From Hermodice carunculata (taxonomy: Eukaryota > Annelida > Polychaeta > Eunicida > Amphinomidae), in contig CAXHWN010002588.1 in NCBI GenBank assembly GCA_964020975.1, positions 1,323,310-1,387,309 of the forward strand: 64,000 bases of DNA, given 5' to 3'. Numbering within the stretch: position 1 is the stretch's first letter; each line of letters opens with the position of its first letter. The notes under the pieces are model-generated. The model worked only from the letters and a program-made list of their open reading frames with translations. It did not search any database and had not been told where the DNA came from. Positions 1-9,583 of the stretch are shown here, one piece after another. A program made the translations under genes and the position numbers.

Positions 1-806
1 AGGCCTGGTGTCTTGGAGCAAGTCTCAGCTAGAGCTCAAAAGGTGCAAGCCTTGAACGCCTCCTGCTGCACTCTAAGGAATGTCACGGTTGTGGACACCC
101 CCCGGGCCTGCCACTAACAATCGTTCATGACTTTCGCTGAACACTGCTTGCAAGGCATGATAGTGCTAGAGGAGGGCATATATGTTTTTGCATGTGCAGC
201 AGGCTCCTTTGCATGGGTTCTTAATATTTGTCTGGCAGGCTTTCCGGGTCCATTCAGGGCAGCCACCATGTTCCAGTTTATGGTGCCCTTGAGCTTTAGA
301 CCCGATGTGGTCTATAGGTTGGTGTACTGCTTAGTGGTCCTTCAAAAGCAAAACTGACCTAGTCTCAGACTTGTATCAGGCAGCTTCTCTGATGTGCTGG
401 CTCAGAGCCTTTTTAGCCAGGTTGATCACTGCCTTATGCCAGCCCCACCCCCCACCCCCGTCACCTGCCAGTTTCATGACAAGGTCCAAGGAAAGGAAGA
501 GTAGAAACAGACAGCATCTACCCATGGGGTGGATAACTATCATGTTGGTGGGTGATTCCCTAGGGGTCTAGTGCAGTCCCATGCTGGGTTGGTAAGGAGG
601 GTTTCCTATCTTCCCACCGGATTCTGCTGTGTTTGTCGGCCTCAAGTCCACGTACCTCTGGAGTTTTCCCTTCAGATGTCACCTCCTCACTGGGATCCAT
701 GCCCCCCCCCCCACCTGTCAGTCCTGGTGGTCTTGGTCAGTATGCAAGTAACGTTACACCCTCCTCCAGTGCATTTGTAAATTGACAGTGGTGCTCGAGA
801 GCATTA
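1..806 (+). mobile_element. DIRS-type element, 3' end (copy 1), fossil
   Basis: This is the 3' part of a tyrosine-recombinase retroelement of the DIRS type, entering from the left edge of the window. It aligns along its length, with clear divergence, to 23,600-24,375, the 3' part of the fuller DIRS copy. The first 350 bases encode the tail of the tyrosine recombinase (residues like HDMIVLEEG are seen in both copies), and the rest is 3' untranslated sequence. It is more GC-rich than the flanking DNA. Similarity fades near 806, where AT-rich single-copy-looking sequence begins. It is broken, with at least several breaks, and is an old insertion judging by divergence from copy 2. Confidence 0.75.
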
Positions 807-3190
807 AATTGTAATCTAATAGAGTTAGGCTCCAAGGAAGCCGTTAGAAACATGAATGTCTTGAATGGAAGAAAACTGATTGATGAAGTTGAACCTAAAA
901 TAAAGAACATACACATTATACATAGAAGAAGTACTACTCGCATGCTGTGAAACTGGAGACGTCTGCTGATCTGACTACGTCAAGCTTCAAAGTCACTGGG
1001 TCAACTTCGCTAAATTTAGCCAATACATACTAAATTCTGTGTCTATGAAGTATGGCAATTGTTAATGCCAAATAAAGTAAAATATATTAATGTGGTAGTA
1101 CAATAATTGCAACCAAGAACATGTTCATTCATTTTACATATCAAAATAGGACCATAACTAAACATGACTGTATGTCAGCATTTTGTTGATTTGTCCAAAG
1201 GTATTGGAACTATCAATTATGAAATTCTCATATCCACCTTAACTATCACATGACAAGACATGAGGTATAGCCCTAAATTAACTTGGTAGCTACATTTCTT
1301 ATTGTCAGGGTTGAGGTATAGCCCTTAATTAAGTTGAAATCTATATTCCTAATCATCAGCTATATCTGTACCTTCAGGACGAAAATTCAGTTTCTTTGTA
1401 TATGAAGTGTATAACACCCCATTGATCCAAATTATGACCCTTTCTATTTGTAATGTATGTCAGCGATCTTTGTACTCCTTTCCATTATATTTTACTCAAT
1501 ATTTACCAAGGATACTAATTTACATTTTCGTAGTCTTAAGTTACACTCCCTTGAAGATAGCACAAATACAGCACTACCAGTTCAATGATTTGATGCAAAT
1601 AAGATATTGGTTAACATGGTAAACCAACTCTCTGCACTTTATCCACTGGAGAAGTGTACTAATGACCATGAACGTACGAAACAACTTGCAAAGTTTATGT
1701 TGACATTAATTTGAACAGGACAATTCATTTTCTGTCTGCCAAATTTCCATTAAACTAATCAAAGTCATTGGTATTTGTTAGATAATTAGGCGGATATTTA
1801 TGAAATTATTTTGGTTTTAAATTACGCTTCCAATCTAGACAAAATTATAAAAACTAAAATTAATTTGTATTGTCGATGGCGAACAGTTCTATGTCCAGAA
1901 AGATCCCATCTTTAGAAGACTCATTATTACGAAATTTTAATATATGAGGACAAACATCAGTGGCACCTTTACTTACAAGACACTTAACAATAATTGCAAA
2001 CCAACCATCATTGGTGACTTTTTTAAAGACAATGTTCAACCAATTTTGATGATTTTGTTTTATTATAATTAATTTTAAGATTTGGGGACATTTAGTAGAC
2101 ATTTGTTGTGGTTCTAATGCCCAATTCTAGTAGTTCTAGCTCTAAAATAATCTGGTGAAATCAATAAAATTATTTCAATGTTAAAATGGTAGCTAATGCA
2201 CTGTGTTAACCTTTGGATTTTCATTACTGACAATAGGCATCTCCTTTAAAATTTCCGTTTCACATGGATATTTCTCTGCAAGGAATTCTCTGATTTAAAT
2301 AAAAAAAACCTGATTTACTCTAAAAATGCTAGCAAAAGTCTATCCGAGATTTTCTAAGAAATGATCAGTTCTTAAAATTTTTAAATGCATATAAAAAACA
2401 TAGAGTCCCACAAACTTTATCCATTTGGCAAAAAACATTATCCACTTTTTGTATCAGCATTGTAAACAAACAGTTAGCTATGAAAATCCCTGATACGTTG
2501 TTGCAGATACATGTGTTGACATTATAAAAGCCAAAAAAAAAAATCTCTTGCACATTTTTCAAAACTAACTTTTCAGAACGCAAGTTTTATACAACAACTT
2601 TGCATTTGGGTTCCATCTGTAGCCCATACAGTTTTAGCATTAACGTGAAGTCACTTATATAGGTCAGATATGACTTTACATGTCAAACTTATTCCACAAA
2701 CACATTTTAGACTTTGTATTTTCCTAAATACAAATAACCCTCTACCAAATTTCCATTTGTGTGCACCATTTATTTCCATATTTTTTTAATTGTAACAAAC
2801 TTCCACTAAAATTATGACAGGACCTTATACCGTGTACACATCACCATGTATACACGGGTAGGCAGTGCTATCAAAATCTCAACCAATGTGTCTACAAAAA
2901 GAATATATTAAGGAGTTTTCACAACTATATCTGTTTGTTTGCAAAAGTGATAAAAAATGTCTATTATTCTGATTGGATGCACGAAATCAACAGTACCAAT
3001 AAAAATTGTCATAAGCTGCACACCTACTGTACAGAGGCGAAGACAGGATTTTGGAAAGGGGATTTAATTTCAAATGATATAAAGAATGGACCTGCAAACA
3101 GCCAACGGCTGCAAAGTCTTGCTAGTGGGCATGCCCGTCCCCCTTCTCCTGGGAAAATTCGAAGTGCAAAATGGTGAATTGTAGGGGCTA
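807..3190. other. AT-rich non-coding stretch
   Basis: No coding region, RNA gene or repeat is recognised. Open frames here are short, AT-driven and without family resemblance. A weak local repeat around 'gaggtatagccctaaattaa' occurs at about 1,262 and 1,313. Confidence 0.5.
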
Positions 3191-3262
3191 AAATGGGTTT
3201 CTTAGTGCATAATAGCGAGCCTCAGCGAGCTCTTACCATAAACACATGTGAATATAAGATAT
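3191..3262 (+). repeat. dispersed repeat edge shared with 52.6 kb
   Basis: A segment containing 'gcgagcctcagcgagctc' followed by 'ttaccataaacacatgtg' is repeated with few changes at 52,592-52,648. The shared block looks like the edge of a dispersed, non-coding repeat family. The rest of the family seen at 52.6 kb is not continued here. Confidence 0.65.
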
Positions 3263-3343
3263 AATAACAGAACGGTAAATTATCCAATCAGAGCAGTACT
3301 CAGTATCTATCCAACGACGTTGATTTTCGTTGTCATCCCTTAC

Positions 3344-3355
3344 TGCGCATGCGCA
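3344..3355. promoter_or_regulatory. NRF1-type palindrome
   Basis: TGCGCATGCGCA is a perfect match to the palindromic NRF1 binding site, a common element of CpG-type animal promoters. The next 60 bases are also CpG-rich compared with their surroundings. No exon follows that I can recognise, so this could be a repeat-borne or chance site. Confidence 0.35.
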
Positions 3356-3469
3356 CATCGGCGCAGAGATTGCGTTTTTTTGGCACCACGGGTAATTTTC
3401 GCAGTTTTATTTAGACCAAAGTCTCACACTTACCGGCCTTTATGGAAATCATGGCAATAATTCATAACT

Positions 3470-3672
3470 GGGCTTCAGATAGTACAGAAAAACATGATCC
3501 ATATTCATTGATTCCAAACCCAACAATGACAGCAAAGAGATTCCAGACTTGCCGAAGCTTCAACATTTCTCTTCCAATACCAGTGTGAAGAAAGAAATTT
3601 CACTCCTGACTTGAGACAGGCAGTCACCCATAAAAGGTAACTGGTTGTTTTAAACCGGTCCTCTCAACCTTA
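3470..3672 (+). repeat. dispersed repeat R1, copy 1
   Basis: About 200 bases repeated in the same direction at 3,970-4,172, roughly 90 percent identical by eye, and in inverted orientation at 60,876-61,072 and (part) 60,477-60,570. No coding content. The two local copies are about 495 bp apart. Confidence 0.8.
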
Positions 3673-3969
3673 GAAATATTCATCATTAACTGCAGACACT
3701 AGTTCTTTTCCAAAATGTATAGGCCTAACCACCCAAAACACAAATTTCATTACTTCTGCCAAAAATAAAAAGAGACCTGTTGGGCCTATCACCTTTTAGT
3801 TCTCCCGACATGTCAGTCAGCCAAGTTTACAGCAAAAGAGTAAAGTAGGCCCACATCGTTTTTGTGATATTTATGAATCTGGAACATTATAAACATACTC
3901 TTCCCTCCACTATAACTATCAGTCGGAGAACAAAGCCCACAGCACAACATAGCCAATAAAGTAATTTTC

Positions 3970-4172
3970 AAATAGTACAGAAAAACATGATCCATATTCA
4001 TGAATTCCAAACCCAACAATGACAGGAAAGAGATTCCAGACTTGCCAAAGCATCGACATTTTTCTTCCAATACCAATGGGAAGAAACAAATTTTACTCCT
4101 GACTTGAGACAGGAAGTCACCCATAAAAGGCAACTGGTGGTTTTAAACCGGTCCTCTGAACCTTAGAAATAT
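3970..4172 (+). repeat. dispersed repeat R1, copy 2
   Basis: Second direct copy of the repeat at 3,470. Both end just after 'ttttaaaccggtcctct', and similarity stops a few bases beyond 'ccttagaaatatt'. Confidence 0.8.
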
Positions 4173-4384
4173 TGAAAACGTTGTGGGCAGAGTGTAGTAA
4201 ATGATAACCATTTACTGACTTGCATCGTTAACACCTCCATGGAACGTGGACCTGGCACACATGCTTCTTGGGCTGGAAGTGGGTGTTCGGGGAATAGAAA
4301 AACTTGACAGGTGTGAGGGTAACCTAAATAAACATCCCAAAGTATGTACTATTTGTTGCGCATGTTGCGTCTCACCTTACTAAT

Positions 4385-4610
4385 ATCTGCTGTGCAGTCA
4401 CCGGGTCGCTTCTCGGGGCCTTCCAGATCGCAACTTCCAGTCACACTTATCCCCCCAGGGACCCCAAAATGCCATGTTGCCAAAGCCTACTCCGAGTTTG
4501 GTGTTGTCGCGCAACAATCCAACAATCACTCTCCGTACGCACAATGTCTCTGCCACAGGATACGGCACTAGTTCAATGACGATATTAAAATCATGGGAAC
4601 AATACTTAAA
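4385..4610 (+). repeat. dispersed repeat R2, copy 1
   Basis: Shares 'ccaaaatgccatgttgcc', 'ccaacaatcactctcc' and a downstream block with 61,395-61,570 in the same orientation. It is non-coding. At both places R2 sits close to two copies of R1, so the two may be parts of one larger element. Confidence 0.6.
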
Positions 4611-6019
4611 TTTGTGGAACAGTGTCTAAAAAAAGAAGGCTATACGCCAGATAATTTCGTTCATTTGTTCAAGGTAGTACGGCCTCGCCCTTTTTGACTT
4701 GTTTAGTAAATGGCCGCTAGAGGGACCTAACGACCAGGTGCTATGTACTGCCTGATCCACCGGCGTTATTATCGATACTTTGTAATGCTGACGCTCGCAT
4801 CTTAGGCTATGCCTACAACATATTAATCCACCAAGATTGAGAGAAAAATCTTTGCTAACAAGGAAAAATAGAAACTGTAAAGCCTTAGATTGGAACAGTT
4901 GAGCTTCATTACTTTTAACTAGCCATATTGGTATCATTTTAGTAATTTAAGTCTCTGCAGCATTAGTTATAATCCCTTAATCTAATCATCTGTTGTTGAA
5001 AATTAAAAGACCACTGGTTGTAGCAGTTTCAGCAGTCGCTGTCTGGTCCCTTTGCTCCCTGATTTACTACTGATTGAAAATGGAAGAGGAAAGTCCATTT
5101 TGAAAGTGTAACCATGTGTTCAATAGTATCCAGCACAATATATTTTTATATGTCTTTTCGTCAAAATATGAAATCTACCTAATTTTTAAGAAGTTAGACA
5201 TTCAAGCTTTCAACTTCTATTTCAGCATATTTCTCTATACGCTATAGTGTGAAACTAATTTTTGAAAATTGCTCATTTTATCGGAAGGTATTAAAACAGT
5301 TTTGGTCTAAGTAGTTCGTGTCATTATCCATTCAGCGCATTCCTACCGTAAAACAGTATACCGTACATTGAAGCTTGCATGATAAGCACGGCCTTACATG
5401 AATAAAACTAAGCCTAAGTGGATAAATGTCAAATATATAGTGGGCATAAACTGTCAACAAACTTACGTTTCTGTTCTGGACATGCAGAGCTAATCAAAAT
5501 TATTTTGTACGAGAATTCTTGTGGTGTGGGACATCAGTGAAAATGACAACACAGTGAAATTAAGTCAATTTACATGGTACAATTCACTGTTGTCTTGCAC
5601 TCATGGAACTGCACTATGAAAATAGATGATGATAACAGACAATAAAAACCTGACTGCATGATCATATTATCATCAGCATCATAATAATGTTAAATAAGTG
5701 AAATATTGCAATGCATGAGCCAAACTTCAAGGTATACACTAAGTGCTATGTCTGGAAGAAATAATATTTCATTCTTAAAAATTATGGCTATTTGAATTTT
5801 TCGAATGTCAGCTTTGTTACCACTTGTATGAAAACTCGCCAGTACTTTCGGACTTGTATGTACTATAGGGGCAACCTTCTCCATTGAGGTTCGTCTTTGA
5901 CGCAGTGCGGCGCAGGGCAATCAGCCTATTGCTGACCCTTATTCCATTGCCTCAGGGCGACTTCTACTTATGATACTCAATACTTTTTCTGGGGCCTACA
6001 ACTGGTCACTGTTTGGTTT
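4611..6019. other. non-coding stretch
   Basis: Nothing recognisable. A 103-codon minus-strand frame at 4,626-4,937 has no family resemblance and unremarkable composition, and I do not call it a gene. Confidence 0.45.
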
Positions 6020-7260
6020 AAACATATTTTATTCAAACAACAATTGGGAAACAGGGAGAACCCTAAATTAATCCCTCTTGTACATGTAAAAGCGTAGAAA
6101 TCAAAAGACATTACACACCAGGTAATCACAAAGACCAAGTAGTAGTTAACATCACATTACAGTACATATAGATGACAAAATGCCGAAACAAAATATTAAG
6201 GATGTAACCAAGACAGTATGCCACGTAGGGACAGTAGATGGGGTACTGAATTATTAAGTGATATGAAGTTATTTAATTGTTATATACAAGGTTGAAGCAG
6301 AATTACATAAGGATGAAACCGTCCGAAGTCATATATTGTATTATTGTAGATCATTAAGTTACTGCCCCGAGCCTTCCTGTGGCTTTTATATACTAATGTA
6401 CAGCTAAAAATATGATTTCGTTTTCTTTGCTATTGCACTGTTTGGAGCCATATAGAAGAGTTCGCACGGTAAAAGATGCAATAGGTAGGACCTTCCTTTG
6501 TAAAATATCCCTCGGTACACTATACCTGTTACATTCACAAAAATAGTGAAAAACATCTTCATTTGCGTTGCCACAGGAACACTCGGGGGGGGGGGGGGGA
6601 GTCAACGAGTCCTCTCTTAAAGAGATCACCTTTCAAATTACTACATTTCCTACGAAGGCGTGCGTGTGCAATTGCTAATCTCCTATCTCCAATATTAAAA
6701 AAATTCTAACTTTATATACTTTAGTGTTCCGTTTAAGCTTAGATTTAAACTCGCCAAGATTTTCAGCTCTCCAAGAAGGAAAAAAGGAAGTCCTAAAATA
6801 TTCGTTTTTTGCAGGAATTTCGGGAAAAGTGTAACGTGACCGAACTTGTTGACTAACCGGGTCTGGTACAGTGTTCCTCAAATATTGTGGAGTGTCACCA
6901 TGTACTATTTTGTAAAAATATATCAGCTTTGCATTTTCCCGTCTTTTGGATAATTTTTCCCACCCTACTTCTTCATATATTAAATCATGGACTGTACCTT
7001 TTGTAGCACCTGATACAATACGTGCTACATCTCGCTGAACATTTTCCAGATGCTCGGATTAAGTTGCTGTGCAGCTATCCCACACAATCGACCCATACTC
7101 CAAAGTTGGTCTTATAAAACTAAAAAATTTCTTAAGATTTTCTACTTAAACGAAATTGTAGATATTTCATTATATTAACCATTTTCATACTTTTGGTGAC
7201 TAGGCTATTGATATGACTTGACCAAGCTAAATCTGATCTGACAATTCACTGTTTGTTGTT
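6020..7260 (-). pseudogene. LINE (CR1/Jockey-like), 5'-truncated 3' part
   Basis: Read on the minus strand, this encodes the C-terminal third of a non-LTR retrotransposon ORF2, downstream of the reverse transcriptase core. Visible motifs in order are FIRPTLEYGSIVWDSC, LENVQRDVARIV, WEKLSKRRENAKLIYFYKI, PQYLRNTVP, EYFRTSFFPSW and a final Cys/His stretch (CSCGNANEDVFHYF). These are typical of the tail of CR1/Jockey-superfamily proteins. One in-frame stop follows DSCTAT (about 7,053), and another separates the 6,675-6,881 and 6,393-6,629 frames, with a frame change. An AATAAA-type signal on the minus strand near 6,027 and a block around 'acaattgggaaacag' mark the 3' end. The latter recurs at 24,785. 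It is a dead, 5'-truncated copy. Confidence 0.8.
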
Positions 7261-7545
7261 GTATTTACATTTTCAGGCAATGCTCACTCTGGAAAAGTCC
7301 CACTATATATTGTACATTAAATTCATTCGACAAAATTAACCTTCCCTTAACACTAATCACACATATATTTTGGATGCTACCTCTTCAAAATATCCAATCG
7401 ACCTTGCTGCCATTGTGAAAATAGCGAGTTCCGCACCCAATGCCAATGGTTTGTAAATGAGCGTTGAGACCATCTTGCCGAGTGGGGGTGGGAAGAGGGT
7501 TATAATATATGAAACCAAAAGTATATATTTTGCAATTATTTCAGA

Positions 7546-7932
7546 GCATCAATAATGATATATATGCTGTGGCCGCGATTGACGTGGAAAAACCTGAAGA
7601 ACGACCACTTGTTTCACGTAGGAGAGGTTCAGTAGCTCCAGCACCAGACGCATCATGTGTTTCCGCACCACGGAAGCCTCCATGGAACACAGGCAGTTAT
7701 CGCCAACTTGCAACACCACCACTTGGGGTCGGAACTTCTTCACCACCGACTTTGACGGGAGCACATCACGTCTCAGGGCTGTAAGGGCAGAAGCACCTCC
7801 CCGGCCGTGCATACGAACGATGCATCCGTCTACATTCAGCTTGAGACGTGGGGTCCCCTTGCTGGAGGCTGCGTCGAGGCGGGAGACAAAGCTGTGTCCC
7901 AGGAGTAACACACGAGGTCTGCTGGTAGCCAT
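7546..7932 (-). CDS. SGNH-hydrolase-like reading frame
   Basis: A 128-codon minus-strand frame, starting at the Met of MATSRPRVLLLGHS. An upstream ATG at 8,028 exists, but the extra 32 residues look non-conserved. The fold pattern resembles the SGNH/GDSL hydrolase family. Block I appears as LLLGHSF (usually GDS), a glycine-rich block as HGRGGAS, and block III as LQVGDNCL (usually GxND). The frame stops after about 125 residues, before the family's C-terminal DxxH motif, so the fold is incomplete. It could be an exon ending in genomic read-through, a gene fragment, or the remnant of an element carrying this domain. It is GC- and CpG-rich relative to its flanks. The last 20 bases of the region match a segment at 8,331-8,352. 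Whether it is active cannot be told, and the altered catalytic blocks argue against hydrolase activity. Confidence 0.5.
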
Positions 7933-8341
7933 CGTCGCGATCGTGACTGTACCGGTAGGTCGATCGAGGTTGTCGTCTTCCAGCTGGAAATAAGTGGCTA
8001 CTTGCCTTGCATGATGTGAATGGAACAATTACTATAAAGTAAAACTGGAAGCGTATATGTATCAAAAGGTGTCCAAATTTCGGAAGCTCTGATGTATGTC
8101 TGTTCTCCGTGAAAGTAGAATCAGAATGGGATGGTTAACTGATTTGAATTTGGAAGGAAGGGAAAGGCACGTTGGCTGTTAGCCAATCAGGGCTCACTGC
8201 CATGCGTGCGCGGTTAGACCTTTAAGTCGGGCACAAATCACATGACCCCTCATGTGACTCATGCCTTCCAGGCCACAACCACCTGTTGGCACCTTGCTCC
8301 CAACATAAAATAAGCTATTTACATAGCAGCTGTATATGCTG

Positions 8342-8841
8342 TGGCCGCTATTCACTTTGATATCCAAATCAAGTGCACTTTTGTGAGACTTTCCCGCAAT
8401 CAATACATTAATTGTACAATGTTCAAAATGGGCCTCCAGCGTGCCGTGTCGCATTTGGATTTGCGACTAACAATGATAACTGCTTCAGACACAACCGAGC
8501 GGGAAGATTAAAGTTAAGATAGTAAGTTATGTCTCAAAAGTACTTAATCGACCGTTTGCCGTGGTAACTCGGAGAACGGACACCTGGAACCGAGATGAAA
8601 ACACGTGGCCACAACTCACTGTGATTTTCCTTTCCCACAATGCATTACGCCATGTTTAAAATGGCGCCCGACGTGTTTGCATGCGTCCCTTTGTGTTGCA
8701 ATTGGATTAATAACTTACGATGATAACCGCTTCAGACACAGCCGAGCGGGCAGATTAAAGTTAAGATTGTAAGTCATCTTTTGACGACCGTTTGCTCCGG
8801 TAACTTGGAGAACGGACACCTGAAACCCAGCGATACTAGAT
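8342..8841 (+). repeat. tandem promoter-like unit (two copies)
   Basis: Two direct, diverged units begin with GTGGCC at about 8,342 and 8,609 and end near 8,601 and 8,841. Shared landmarks are 'cttcagacacarccgagcgg', 'agattaaagttaagat' followed by GTAAGT-like bases, and 'ggagaacggacacctg'. The run before GTAAGT looks like a first exon with a 5' splice donor. A third, more diverged relative occurs at about 58,150-58,220. This could be the promoter and first exon of a gene family or, more likely, the 5' end of a dispersed element. Confidence 0.6.
8658..8669 (+). promoter_or_regulatory. YY1-type motif in promoter-like unit
   Basis: AAAATGGCGCCC matches the YY1 consensus found just downstream of transcription starts in animal genes and in several LINE 5' ends. 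It sits about 110 bases before the putative splice donor of the second unit. A related 'acatggcgccc' occurs at about 58,090. Confidence 0.4.
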
Positions 8842-9485
8842 ACAGATACCGCACACATCGTGGCAGCTATGCTTTTCCCAGGCCCAAGTTGACCGTCCAG
8901 ACAAGTTGAAATAAAATATCTTGTTTGAGTTGACTTTACTGCCAAATAACGGCACACGTTGGCCAGCTTTTCTGTTAACTTTGTCATACAACTGTGTAAC
9001 GGTTGATTTGAAAATTTTTTTTTTGGGGGGGGGGTGCTGCTGGTCTAAGGCTGTCCAACTGGAGCACTGTAGCAAAATTTTCTTCACATTTACAGTTCTT
9101 GAAAAATGCTAGAGAGTTTATCAAAAATAAGTGTTTCTCATGTGAAGAAGTTTATTGAGAAAATGATCCAGGGAATGTAAATTTGCCGCTGCAATTGGAC
9201 AGCACCGTGGTCTTGCGGGTCAGGTCATTTAACATGGCAAAAGCGCCCGTGCCAAGGAATTGGTCGTTTTTACCAGGTGGGGACTGGGGTCGGTAATTGC
9301 AGGTACCACTGTACCATGATTATAACTTATTCCTATGCAGACCGTGCCAGGGTATATCAAAGAGAGTGAATGTAAGAACGTTTTCAAAAATAAGGTGAAA
9401 TCATTCTAGATGCACAAGATGGGAGTACTGAAAAGGGACCACTTTAATCCTTTATATATTTATAGTTTCAGTATCTAAGTGTTAT
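8842..9485. other. non-coding stretch
   Basis: No gene recognised. A minus-strand frame contains GPGKS, superficially like a P-loop, without supporting context. Confidence 0.4.
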
Positions 9486-9497
9486 CAGGGACCTGCA

Positions 9498-9573
<76 letters not shown>

Positions 9574-9583
9574 CAGGTCCCTG
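9486..9583. repeat. (TA)n inside a short palindrome
   Basis: About 72 bases of pure TA (9,501-9,572) lie between inverted 11-mers CAGGGACCTGC (9,486-9,496) and GCAGGTCCCTG (9,573-9,583). The whole can fold as one hairpin. Confidence 0.9.

Noticed and set aside
4626-4937. 103-codon minus-strand frame
   Set aside because: No family resemblance and no supporting signals.
8715-8987. P-loop-like GPGKS in a minus-strand frame
   Set aside because: No Walker B or other nucleotide-binding context. The frame overlaps the tandem promoter-like unit.
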